Assembly: GCA_022414725.1 (NCBI GenBank)
Contig: CM039462.1
Span: 51,046,112 to 51,110,111 of the forward strand
Reading direction: 5' to 3'
Length of the DNA: 64,000 nt
Origin: Microglena sp. YARC
Lineage: Eukaryota > Chlorophyta > Chlorophyceae > Chlamydomonadales > Chlamydomonadaceae
The notes beneath the pieces were generated by a model, which saw nothing but the letters and a program-made list of their open reading frames with translations, made no database searches and was not told the DNA's origin. Shown here piece by piece: positions 49,433 through 59,647 of the stretch (position 1 is the stretch's first letter; each line of letters begins with the position of its first letter). The translations under genes and the position numbers were made by a program.

Positions 49433-51805
49433 ATGGCTAATCTTCGACTCCCCACGCTCCTCGTGGCGTGTCTTTGCCTTTGGGCTACTGCCCAAGCGTC
49501 ACGTATTCTCGACCATGAAGAACCTTCCGAGTTGTCCACGAAGCATAGTGTGAGTTACTCAGCCTGGGGGTCGGAGTCTCGAGTAGCCTGAGCTGGTTAT
49601 TCGAACGCTGTAGTAGCCCAATCCTGTCTCTGACATGACGTGCATGGCAGCCCCGCAGATTTATATCTGGCAAGCACCTGATGCAAATTGCGTAACCGAT
49701 TAGGACTAGGGTACCCCGGAGTGTGCCAGAAGCGGCGAAGAGCAATTACCCGCACCTGTCATTGCATTGTTGTTGGTATGCTTTCGCTCGAGCCTGCCTA
49801 GGCTCCTCGACCAAGCTATTTCGAAGATAGAACCACGGTTGGGCCGCTCGCGCCATGCCTTTCTACTCACGACTGTATTTTGCTTGCGGGTTGGCGGCCA
49901 ACATCCACCATTTGCTTCATGTCCCAACGCATTGCTATAATTCATCGAAACTGGGACGTCGAGTTTGCATATCGAAAAGACTGGTGGTAGAATTCATCTT
50001 AACTGGAGGTGCTCTTGTTCACATATGGATGATATCAGAGTTCACTTTAGCGTGTTGTTCAGAACTCAATATTTTGATTTTCTGATGGCCGAGGACTGAT
50101 TTGTGGTCCATTGAGGTATCTGCCAGCAGCGCTCTTCCTCAATACATTGCTCTTCCTCAATACATTGCGATTCAAAGGGTACGAACACGTCTGCATTATT
50201 GGGGTGTACATGACGTATTGCCCCCCCCCCTCCTTCCCCTCCTTCCCCCCTTTTCCCTTCCACTCCCCACTGATTTAACGACCGTGGCGACTGGCTCTTG
50301 AATGATGTTATGAGAAAGGTTGTGCTCACAGTTATTTTCTTTTATACCGAACTCTCCCATCTTAGTCTTAGTTTTCTGCTGTGTAAGTCGTTTCGTTAGA
50401 CTTGCAGCAGCCTTGGCTTTGTATGGCCCCTGTCTGCCTACCCTGGCTTTGGTCTATGCACCCGATTCCTTTGCCGCCTGCCTCCCCGATGGTCAACTAC
50501 CAGGTAACTTCTTGGGCCGCTTCTTACCCGTTATGACAAGCCTTCTTATTCTCGCGTAAGTCTTTTAAAACCATATTTACGAAGGACTTATGCTCGATGC
50601 TAACCAGGTCGGGTCTAGTTTGGTAAAATTCCATCCACCTTCACCAAGGTTGCTTTATTCGCCCCAGAACCCATCCCACACTTCCAGTTCATAGTCCTGT
50701 CTGGCATCGTCCCTATCTCCAGCGCTTGTGCCTGCTAGCCTGCCTGCCTGCCTTAGGCAACGGAATATGATGTAGACAATCTAACAAACTACCATGCTAT
50801 GTGGCCAATTCTTGAGTCTGAAGGAGGGAATTTGATGATTGTTTGACTTGAATCTTAATGCGATTGTTAATGGGTTCATGTATCACCAGACCTTTCTAAT
50901 GCTGGAAATGTCATTACTGATCCTTGCAGTCATCCGAGGAAGCTATGGCCTTTGGAGGGAAGAGGTCCTTACTGCAGGGTAAGTTTGATATGAAAAAATC
51001 TGGTTCATGTAGATGCCCCTGATATAAGGTTCTTCTCCTGCCCCTTGTCAGCACTGAATGCAGGGAGGTGTGGAGGCAACCATTGTCTATACTGTCCTAC
51101 CATTGATATGGCCTCCATCCTCTTTTATGTTTGTGGCAATTGTTTTGATAATTCATATGATAGATTTTTCAGTGGGACATAAGGTCCCCCCACCCCCATA
51201 AATTCCATCCCCCTGCCAGGTTGTGGCAGTTCTTTTTTAGTGTCGTATTTTCTTGACAAATTCACAGGCGAAAGTCTGCCTCCCTGAACGGCTAAGAATG
51301 ATATCCTGCAGATCTTCATCTGCCAGTTTCTCAGCGCACACATTCTCGAAGATACAAATAGGTCACTGCCAGTAGGCAAATAATCACTGTACCATATTTT
51401 CTTGTGGTTTAGAAATACCGCACCCAATCATTACCTTAGAAACACTGCACCGCTTCCAACTTGATCCACAGACTTACCTTGTTCAATCCCCTGAATTGAC
51501 ATCAATGTCACGTTTTGCCACTTATGCAGTTGTTCCTCCTACGGTAACCAAGGTTAGCCCTGTCGTTCAGCCCATGCACCTTCTTGGCGGAGACACTCTG
51601 ATGATTACCGGCACTCTGTTTGCCACCGGCGCTACTATCTTGGTTGGAAACACCAACTGCACCGGTGCCACTGTAGTCAGTGCTTCCAGCATGACCTGTG
51701 TTGCCCCTGCAATGCCAGCTGGAGAGTATGCTGTCTCTGTGACCAACACCAATACTGGCCGAAGTAATGCAACTGCTGTTGTGGTCAGATATGCAGCATA
51801 CATGG
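49433..51805 (+). CDS. Secreted IPT/TIG-domain protein, exons 1-4 (3' part missing)
   Basis: Four exons join in consistent phase: 49433-49549, 50408-50503, 50930-50978 and 51413-51805, with donors GTGAGT, GTAACT, GTAAGT and GTAAGT and AG acceptors. Exon 1 begins MANLRLPTLLVACLCLWATA, a clear signal peptide. Exon 4 encodes an IPT/TIG domain (immunoglobulin-like fold): PPTVTKVSPVVQP, LLGGDTLMITGTLF, ILVGNTNCTGATVV, MTCVAPAMPAGEYAVSVTN. IPT/TIG domains are extracellular or DNA-binding beta sandwiches; with a signal peptide the former is expected. After exon 4 the next recognisable coding sequence is viral-like, so the rest of the gene is displaced or lost. Exons 2 and 3 lack known domains and rest only on splice signals and phase. 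Confidence 0.65.
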
Positions 51806-51887
51806 GTAAGTCTCCCTGTTAAACAACCCCATCAATATCAACTCCCCCTGCCTTTAAGTCTACCACTGTTCACCTGCCATTTACTCT
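51806..51887. other. Host-to-viral transition zone
   Basis: This begins as the fifth intron of the IPT/TIG gene and passes, without any visible repeat or target duplication, into the open frame of a viral-type helicase. The exact junction is probably between 51830 and 51895. Confidence 0.45.
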
Positions 51888-52714
51888 CTCTGTCGATATG
51901 ATAATGTTTTTAATGACAAAGATAACTTGAACGGTCAACTAGTACATGTCATGCTTAGCTCTGATGGTTATAACCAAGGTGTAGATCTACGCGGTGTTAA
52001 GCATATACATCTTTTTGAACCTTTTCTAAAGCTGTTGTCTGATAAACAAGTCGTCGGTAGGGCTGTTAGGCATTGTTCTCATTCTGACTATAATGACCAG
52101 AAGGATTGGACTGTGACTATCCAAAGATATGCGATGGGTCTTGAAGAGAGCACATACACAAGGAAGAAAAATAAAAAAATAGAGGATATCAAAATAGTGA
52201 AAAATAAAAAGGATGTAATAGAGAAGAAAATCGTAATTTGAGACAACGATATGATGCAATTATTACAAATAAAAATGAACGCCAATTAGAAGATATAACT
52301 GATGAAAACAAAAACTGAGTCAGAAAAATAGAGGAGTTGAAGAAAAAGAAGATAGATTTCATATAGGAAATGGAAAGGGATAAGATTAGACGGGAAAAAA
52401 AAGAGAAGGGCCGAGAGGGAAAATGAAAGGGCTAAGATAAAAGCCGAAAAGGACAAACACGAGAAGAAGGAAAAAGAGCGATAGAAAAATATGAGAAAGT
52501 AAAGAGTAGCGTCACAAAACAAGCAGAAGCAATACACAAATCGAAAACATCAAAACAAAAATCAATTATAGACAAAATTGGAATATTAGGATCCCATCAT
52601 GTTTTCAAATATAACACAGCTGTTGAGAAATTGAAAGAGTTGTATGTAAGTAAGGCAACTATAGAAGATAATATACAAATATACAATAGAAAGATTGAAA
52701 AACTTAGAATGTGA
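51888..52714 (+). pseudogene. D6/D11-type viral helicase C-terminus plus coiled coil, truncated
   Basis: The open frame to 52241 encodes the end of the second helicase domain: LVHVMLSSDGYNQGVDLRGV, HIHLFEPFLKLLSDKQVVGR and AVRHCSHSDYNDQKDW. The VVGRAVRHCSH segment is motif VI. The SSDGYNQGVDLRGVKHIHLFEP arrangement is characteristic of the poxvirus D6/D11-like superfamily 2 helicases of large DNA viruses, which act in transcription. All upstream motifs are missing because the gene is cut at the host junction. A Lys/Glu-rich coiled coil continues to 52714 but is broken by several frame changes and at least two in-frame stops (TGA near 52317, TAG near 52362). It is clearly non-functional. Confidence 0.65.
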
Positions 52715-52735
52715 TAGTAATAAAAATAAATAAAC

Positions 52736-53384
52736 ATGATTATAAACACATTCATAAATTCTGGATATTTTGACAAAATGTCTGTTTCGGACAAAATAGC
52801 TAGACACATACATCCTCAAATGGACAAAGAACAAATCATAGCGCATTACGCAAAAAAGATAGTTCCTTTTACCGAAACAGAACAGAGGCTTATTCAGAAA
52901 ATAGACGCGGACTTGAAAGCAATATTGAATACAAAGTGGAAAAGGGCTGCGTTAATCAAATAATCATACGTGAAAACTATAGACCTCGAAAACAATTTCC
53001 CCCACACACACGGAAATATCATATGCATCCCACATACAATCATGGGATTTGAGACCCAATAAGTTGTTGAAAGTAATAGTTCACGAATTCGTTCATGTTT
53101 TTCAACGCATGGAACCAATTCTAACAAGTAGATTCATTAAAGAGTTCGGATACAAACCTCATGGCCAACGAGAATCATACGATTATAATATCCGATTGAA
53201 TCCTAATACTAACAATATAATATACCGCAACAAAGAGGGGCGGGTTGAATTGATGGTATATTCGACCGAATCTCCGTCATCTCTATTGGATACTCATAAT
53301 CTATTGATTTACGGAGGCGATGTATTCAAAACAGTATCGAATAGTAAAACAGAACACCTTTTGAATATATGGCATATTTGTTGA
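52736..53384 (+). pseudogene. Putative zincin-like metalloprotease, broken
   Basis: The reading frame starts at ATG 52738 or just before. It carries a TAA at 52961-52963 and changes frame around 53030-53050. The downstream part contains LLKVIVHEFVHVFQRMEP with a zinc-protease HEXXH motif at 53081-53095. The sequence between the stop and the motif (KTIDLENNFPHTHGN) also reads as protein, so the gene was once continuous, about 215 residues. Small HEXXH proteins of this kind are known from several large DNA viruses; substrates are unknown. A third zinc ligand cannot be assigned with confidence. Confidence 0.5.
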
Positions 53385-53803
53385 CAGATATGTTGGTGGA
53401 CGATTCAGGAAAAAAAAATCATAAATTAATGTGGGAAATTACTTTAGCTATAGTTACGTTTGTTTTTATTGCTGTCATTATTATACAAATTGTGTACATT
53501 CGTGTTAATCTATCGCATTATGCAAAGGAAAATGACGTTAATATCGTACCGAAACCAGTAGATAGCAGCTCAAAAAATATAATAAAAACATATGGGCTAA
53601 AAACACACGTAAGACATACAATGCTTATCAAAGAGATTAACAAGACGAATCCAACATCCTTATCCGTATCCGATAAAGCTATAGTTGCGTGCAAACAGGA
53701 CATATCATTGAAAGACGTAATTTACAACAAATACAATGTTATAGTACTAGATAAAAATAATGGCTGCCACACCCATACAAGATATATTGACACAAAATAC
53801 TAG
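53369..53803 (+). CDS. Small membrane protein, unknown
   Basis: An uninterrupted 144-residue ORF with one strong transmembrane helix at about residues 22-45 (ITLAIVTFVFIAVIIIQIVY) and a mixed soluble C-terminal part of about 95 residues. It overlaps the preceding gene by 16 bases and the next by 44, a typically viral arrangement. The topology suggests an anchored virion or membrane-associated protein, by analogy only. No family recognised. Confidence 0.55.
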   Translation: MAYLLTDMLVDDSGKKNHKLMWEITLAIVTFVFIAVIIIQIVYIRVNLSHYAKENDVNIVPKPVDSSSKNIIKTYGLKTHVRHTMLIKEINKTNPTSLSVSDKAIVACKQDISLKDVIYNKYNVIVLDKNNGCHTHTRYIDTKY

Positions 53804-54122
53804 ATATATCCTATCAGCTTCTTCTATATATATAGTCCACTATAGTAGTGAAATTTCTGAAAAGTTAAAAAAGAAGATGTTAGGAAACACATATACAAAC
53901 AATAAACTATTAGAATCTCAGGAAATTATAATAATAATCAAATTGAGTGAATCATTTGACTTCAAAGAAATATATGACAATAGGGCATGCTCGCGTATAT
54001 CCGTTGTGAATGTTTTTGATTTATTCATCAACTATAAACCAGAAGATACATCATATGGTAATATTGCTGACATTAGCAGTTCCTTTTATATACCCAACAT
54101 TATTCTAGGGTTCAGTACATGA
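53760..54122 (+). CDS. Unknown viral-type protein
   Basis: A 120-residue ORF beginning ATGGCTGCC inside the 3' end of the previous ORF. Its composition is Ile/Ser/Tyr-rich (SASSIYIVHYSSEISEK, LLESQEIIIIIKLSES). No membrane helix or recognised motif. The overlap with the neighbour in another frame and the absence of stops favour a real gene. Confidence 0.5.
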   Translation: MAATPIQDILTQNTRYILSASSIYIVHYSSEISEKLKKKMLGNTYTNNKLLESQEIIIIIKLSESFDFKEIYDNRACSRISVVNVFDLFINYKPEDTSYGNIADISSSFYIPNIILGFST

Positions 54123-54158
54123 CAATTACTTTGATGGATTCATTTAAATTTCTTCCAC

Positions 54159-54168
54159 ATATATATAT
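54159..54168 (+). promoter_or_regulatory. AT-rich promoter-like element
   Basis: ATATATATAT lies six bases before the ATG at 54174. Similar stretches precede other viral-block genes: ATATTATATA before 55510 and TATATATTATTA before 63104, both on the minus strand. Confidence 0.3.
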
Positions 54169-54173
54169 CAAAA

Positions 54174-54683
54174 ATGTCAGACAAAACCTGTATGTACATG
54201 ACTCAAGGGGAGCTACGATGCTGTCCTACAAACGACCCGTCTTGTTTTTATGATTTCGTTTCACCTGTTTCCAAAACCATAACCAAAAAACAAATGTTTG
54301 GAAAACCAATAGTCATAGATGAACAACAACGGGGCATTGTAGAGAAGTTTACCAAAAATGCACCAAATGCTGAATATTTCCAAAACGATCATGCAGGTTT
54401 GATGTTATCTACTTGCCAATCTGTTCAACAACAAAGATCCGCACTTGAGATCGCTTGGTATAAAAAAACATTAATTAATACTCCATTTTTTTTGAATGAT
54501 TACAACCATTATGTATGTAGTAATCTATGTATGTATAAATTAAATGAGGCTATGGACCATATTAGTTTTGATTTCAGTGAACTTTATTTTTTTGTATGTA
54601 GGGAAAGTAATGACACGTTTCCCTTATACTTGATGTTGAATCTACTACCGGGTGTTAGTGTTACCCCGATTGCTGTTCCGTAG
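54174..54683 (+). CDS. Unknown viral-type protein, Cys-rich N-terminus
   Basis: An intact 169-residue ORF. Its first 25 residues contain four cysteines (CMYMTQGELRCCPTNDPSC), perhaps a metal site or disulfide cluster, and three more cysteines follow. No transmembrane segment or known domain. It converges with the minus-strand gene ending at 54743. Confidence 0.55.
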   Translation: MSDKTCMYMTQGELRCCPTNDPSCFYDFVSPVSKTITKKQMFGKPIVIDEQQRGIVEKFTKNAPNAEYFQNDHAGLMLSTCQSVQQQRSALEIAWYKKTLINTPFFLNDYNHYVCSNLCMYKLNEAMDHISFDFSELYFFVCRESNDTFPLYLMLNLLPGVSVTPIAVP

Positions 54684-54742
54684 TATGAAAACGTAGTAGT
54701 CATTGGAATTTGTTCACCTGGGCTATATATATTCAACTCGAA

Positions 54743-55510
54743 TTAATAATCTTTATATTGCTTGATATCACATGGATAATCAGTAAATGGCTCAACTGAG
54801 TTAACAAATGATATGTTGTATACTTCTGTTTCACTGCTAATCATATAGATTTTTTTCATCCCTTGATCCAAAACAATCGTGTCATTTTGTATGTATCCTT
54901 TTATGAATTCCATAGGTGTGTAGAATGTCATGGGTTGCATATCTTGGCGGATTTCTATGAACTTTATTAAATCTCCTTTTTCATACAAGACACTCGTGTC
55001 AACCTTTGTTGTGAAGGACACGTTCAGATCGATAGAAGAGGTTATGGGTTAATCATTCAAAAAGCGAGTCGTGTAACTGGGATTGCTCTTAAAATCTTCC
55101 ATAAATTTGTTAATTGAATCTACATCACTCTTTAGCTTTGAATAGGCAGAACTTATATTGGTGTACAATATATCGAGCTTTAACGCCTTTTCATTGTTTG
55201 TACACACACAGTTGACGTGATTCTCAACAATGTTTGATATTTGTTGCAGTTTGTCTATCGGGATGAGGTTTTTAATGTCATCCTCCTTGGGTAGCTCATT
55301 TATGTAATCATACAAGGTGCATAATTTCTTCGAAATGACCTCTTCGCTGGAAATGTGGGTGTTTAAAGAATCGATGAACTCATTGAATTTGTCTCCATAA
55401 TCAAACACATCGTGGAGAATATCGCTGAGAGAAGAATATTTAGTAAGATTCAATTGCTCGAGAAGAAATTTTAGCCTTTCGACCTGATCTTGTGATTCCA
55501 CAGTACTCAT
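54743..55510 (-). pseudogene. Unknown coiled-coil protein with an in-frame stop
   Basis: The frame from ATG 55510 (MSTVESQDQVERLKFLLEQL) is helical and coiled-coil-like for about 150 residues, then meets TAA at 55049-55051. The same frame is open again at once and continues for 102 codons to 54743 without a credible ATG, so both parts probably formed one protein of about 255 residues. If the TAA were the natural end, the downstream part would be a separate ORF with a GTG start, which is less likely. No family recognised. Confidence 0.45.
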
Positions 55511-55544
55511 ATATTATATAAACACAAAACATATGGTCATGATC

Positions 55545-57702
55545 TTAAACAATATTTTGATTGTACACTATAAATGATTTCTTACTAGTTCCGCAATTGC
55601 TAACAGTTATACTTTCCCAATTAGGAGGCAGGTTAGTAGCATACAACCCTTTTATTGTCATTTCGTCATAATAAAACTTAGATTCTGAAACACCTCCCTG
55701 AATGTTTACACCCGCAACAAAGTTTATGAAAACGAGCGGAATGATGGCCGCAATCGTAATGTCATTCTGCTGACCCCAAACAGTTTTGTTTTGTTTTGCA
55801 TACAAGGCTTCCAAGTAAATCTTGAAATCACCAACATATGCATTGTTGTATTTGTTGCAAACACCGTATATGCTACTTATCGACATGGTGTTAATGGGGT
55901 GATCTGAATACACCGTAGATATCCTCTTTGTATAAAAGTCCAGATTCCTTTTTATGCTATCAAAACCACGGCGTGTACCTGGAACGAGATACAATTCAGA
56001 TAGCATAGGAGTCAGCATAAATAATTGTTCGACAATGCTAAACATGTTGTCCGTTACATTGTCGGGCATATTGTTCGCGTCGTACAAAACTACCTCGTAT
56101 GTTTGTAGACCAGTTCTCGATATATTGATAGGCAATTTTACCAACATATCCCGCCATTATTTTTTCACAGGATATCCTAGATCGTGAGAAGCCTCTATGG
56201 TGGCCTTCAAAGCCAACTTGACAATATTGTTTGTGAATACATTATCATTCGATGGCTTTTCGCCACGGTTAAAAGCTATTACATTGTCCAGATGGTATAT
56301 ACCGTCTCCATCGACGGTACTCCGGCTATCGAAGAAATCGGCGCAATACTTTAGTATATTAAATCCTTTGTTCAGCAGTCACTCCCTGTCGAATGTGACC
56401 CTGTAATAGTTCCAAACATTAAGAGCAATCAGGGCATTGTTGAACAGATACATGGGTGACATAGAGTCCCAGTACAACGCGTTTCGATATCCCAAGACGT
56501 CGTTATTGTAAGGAAATTTAGCTCCGGCGTATCCGTAACTCGCGGCAACCTGTATTGCCGACGACTTTTGCTTGTATCTGTATTCTAATAATGCTTAAGC
56601 CGCATTAGGCATTGCATAGAGAAGCAATGGTATCAAAAATAAGTCCCCGTCGTAGATGGATGCATTTGACGAATCTATAGCACCAAATATACTAGGGTTC
56701 ACCTCGATCGCCAACTTATCCCGGGTGCATGAAAATATCATGTACAAGTTTGTTTTTATAATTTTATTGGTCTTGTCTGCAAACTCATCCACGTCTCTTA
56801 ATTTATTAACATTGATGTTCAATTTCCATATGCTTGCCATTTGCGCGACATGATCCTCACGCATTCGCTAGACAACGTTAACAGAAAGAAACAAGGGTTT
56901 GTTGAGGATCGAAATAAGAATCACCTTACACTCGTCGTAAGGATTTGGGAAATCGAAACTCGTCATATGCACGGTTATGCAATGAATTTTGTTTGTGTCA
57001 AAGAACCCTTTATTCGCATCTTCACATAGCTCTTGTTTGAGTCGTTGACATACCTATTGAAACCTAATACATTGCTATCATCCACATTCTCATATATTAT
57101 ACAGCTCGCAAAACACACCTCTATTCCATCAACAAACCCCCTTCCCATCAAGATGGATAAAGGCACCGCCATGCTCGACGTTGCATCCATGTCTATCAGA
57201 CTGTATACAAATTCAACAGACTGCATCCTCTCACTTGCGGATACATCATGGAACAACAGTGTATCAACAGTAGATGTAATGCGCATTGTCTGAACCACAC
57301 AATACGGAAGTTGTCTAACTGCGTACTTTGCGTGATACTTTGACGATTTCCCCCGTTTCGTCGTCCGTGTATTCGTTTTCACTTGTCAAAATAGCGGTTT
57401 TCATGTTCAGTCGTGGATAGGCTTCACACTAACAAAGGCTGACGAGTTGCGAAACAACTTCCATTCAATAGTGTGAAAGGTATCTATTGTATTCGATGTG
57501 AATAAAAATGAATTTTGAACTCCCCCGCAATCATACATTGTTGAAGACCACAACCACTGAACTCTGCGAACATCCCAACTTTTCCATTTCCTAAGAATGC
57601 ACCCTTTTCCTTGTTATCCCGGCCTCTAATGCATGCATCTGAATCTATTTCTGTAATCCAATCATCCATACACACATCTTTTGAATCTTTTGAGTCCAAC
57701 AC
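55545..57702 (-). pseudogene. Glycoside hydrolase family 65-like protein, multiply broken
   Basis: The parts align in order with a GH65 protein of about 720 residues. The N-terminal domain contains AFLGNGKVGMFAEF. The barrel contains HVAQMASIWKLNINV, ASIYDGDLFLIPLLLYAMPN, ALLEYRYKQKSSAIQVAAS and YGYAGAKFPY. The C-terminal part contains LPPNWESITV. GH65 enzymes are glucosyl-disaccharide phosphorylases and hydrolases. Lesions are TAG near 56873, TAA at 56595-56597, TGA near 56380, TAA at 56157-56159, and frameshifts near 57000 and 57330. Where GH65 proteins have the catalytic Glu (consensus near PDEYH), this copy reads FNRGEKPSNDN, so the ancestral activity is doubtful. The LINE at 57700 abuts its start codon. 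Continuity across the stops is seen directly; the family call is by motif recognition. Confidence 0.65.
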
Positions 57703-58641
57703 TGGCTGGGTTCATGACTTACGCTGTGCTCTCCACAAGCTAGGATCCAGTAAAAACCTCAACATTTTGGAGGCTGTCGATGTCGGAGGTATTATGTCTG
57801 AAGTTTTTGAGTCATGGAGGTTTAAGTACCCAAGTGACACCAATGCAGTCAGAGACATCCCTAATGAGAGAAGGGTTGGCTTTAAGCGCCTCCGATACCA
57901 AAAGTGGTTTTCAGCCAATAGTAATGATAAGAATGGCTTGATTCCCTTTACATCCGCCTTACATAAGCATGATCAGATTCTTTATATAGCACAGTTTAGA
58001 ATGGGCTCCCATTGGCTGAACACAGAAAGAATGAGGGTGGTGGATGGAGCACACATCCCCCCTTCAATGAGACACTGTCAACTGTGTGGGTTCCAAAAAC
58101 CTGAGGATGAAATGCATATGTTTGAGTGCCCTTTTTATAATGATATTCGCCTCCGCTACCGGAAGATGTTTACAGATATTTATTGGCATGTCCATGACGA
58201 TACCGACTTAACTGTTTGGAATGTTGAATTCTGCGACTCCACATTCAGAACATTTATGAATGGAAATGGCACTACGACTTTTTGGAGCAACCTAGCCGAC
58301 TATCTTACTACTTGTAGAAGAGCAAGACAGAATGCCCTGAATTGCTTAGTGGCACCGTAATTTATTATCATTTTCTTTTTTATTCTTGTGACTTCTCATT
58401 CGTTAGCTTCTTACCTCCGCCACTGTTAGTGGTTGAGATCTGGGTCCTACTCTAGGGGTTTTAATACATACGCCACCAAAACGGTGGTTGGGAGTTTGGT
58501 TTGTTTGTCCTCGACACACCCCAGATGTAATGGGGTTTTTGGCTTTGTGGGTGCTTTTTCTTTTTGTTTAAAGCACAGAGTCTCATACACCCTCGCGGTG
58601 TCAAGTTCACTTTAACATGTAATGTAATGTAATGTAACATA
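57700..58641 (+). mobile_element. 5'-truncated LINE (non-LTR retrotransposon)
   Basis: The ORF to 58360 encodes a non-LTR reverse transcriptase C-terminus. It has IAQFRMGSHWLNTERMRV and a zinc finger with CX2CX9HX3C spacing (CQLCG...EDEMHMFEC), then RLRYRKMF. A 3' untranslated region of about 255 bases follows and ends in TGTAATGTAATGTAATGTAA, a short tandem 3' tail as used by several LINE families. Reverse transcriptase catalytic motifs are absent, as expected from 5' truncation. No clear target duplication is found. It lies between two divergent viral-block genes, so it inserted after the viral DNA was already in a genome with active LINEs. Confidence 0.75.
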
Positions 58642-58644
58642 AAG

Positions 58645-59460
58645 ATGTGGACACTTTATGTGTGTATTATGCACATTTACGAACCTGGACAACAACTAGA
58701 GATACAAGCATATGTGTCTAGATACGGATATGTAATTGTCAATGTCATTAGCTCAAAACGAGCATCACTCTTCTTAAAACAATTACAACAATTCGTTAAA
58801 GGTATGGGGGTACCCGAATCATTTTTGACAGGGGGACTTATCAAATCGCATGGCATCGGACAATCCGATGTTTTATGGAAGATACGCTGTGTACGAACCA
58901 TGAAAAACGTTTTTGCAACTCTATGTAATTGCAAACCTATGCACTTATTATCATCTTTCGATGGAGCATGCTATATGTCATCGGGTAATCAGACCAACCA
59001 TAATGATTCTAAATTGTGGCCACATAGAGACCAATGCCCCACCAACAATAAAGTGGATACATTTCAAGGGTTTGTATGCTTGTCAGAAAGCGACGGTGGA
59101 TTTATGTGCTGGCCAAAGTCACATCTGATAGATGACTGGGATGTCACAGGAGTTCCGGATGTTGATTACTTCAATGTTCCATTGGATTCACATTATATAA
59201 TCACAGAGAAAAATGCGAAAAAAATATGCCCACCAGCTGGGAGCTTAATCATATGGGACAGTCGATTGATCCATTGTAATTTTCCACCGACTCACATATT
59301 CCCAAGAGCGGTAGCATTTGTTTGCATGGTGGATGGTCGTGATGCATCCGAAGAGGTCATACATAAGCGAGAATTTTGCATGGACAATAACATGACAACA
59401 TCTCACCATCCCATCCGATTCCGAATAAACGATGAATACAACTGGTTATGCCACCGCTAA
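58645..59460 (+). CDS. PhyH-type Fe(II)/2-oxoglutarate dioxygenase
   Basis: An intact 271-residue ORF of the phytanoyl-CoA dioxygenase superfamily. The iron-binding HXD is in LWPHRDQCP (about residue 126) and the distal His in WDSRLIHCNFPP (about residue 212). The Arg that would bind 2-oxoglutarate is in HIFPRAVAF. WCWPKSH-type packing residues (GGFMCWPKSHL) lie between. All key residues are present, so activity is possible. The first dozen residues may not be original: the LINE tail ends three bases before the ATG, and a second ATG at 58672 precedes IYEPGQQLEI. The substrate is unknown; viral PhyH proteins are seen in several algal viruses. Confidence 0.7.
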   Translation: MWTLYVCIMHIYEPGQQLEIQAYVSRYGYVIVNVISSKRASLFLKQLQQFVKGMGVPESFLTGGLIKSHGIGQSDVLWKIRCVRTMKNVFATLCNCKPMHLLSSFDGACYMSSGNQTNHNDSKLWPHRDQCPTNNKVDTFQGFVCLSESDGGFMCWPKSHLIDDWDVTGVPDVDYFNVPLDSHYIITEKNAKKICPPAGSLIIWDSRLIHCNFPPTHIFPRAVAFVCMVDGRDASEEVIHKREFCMDNNMTTSHHPIRFRINDEYNWLCHR

Positions 59461-59647
59461 AAAATAAATGAGTTGATTAAAAGCAGTGATATGTGTGAAT
59501 TTTGATAAACCCAAATACTTTTTCGTTTATTTATGATTAGTATTTTGATTATATTGAAGCATTAGGGATTTTCATAGCGGATATCAATAAGATCTAATTC
59601 GATATAAATGGTTTTCATATAAGAACATATCGCATATAATATTTGAC

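Noticed and set aside
53049..53384. Separate small gene starting inside the metalloprotease region
   Set aside because: The preceding sequence in the neighbouring frame reads as the same protein, so a frameshift within one gene is more likely than a new start.
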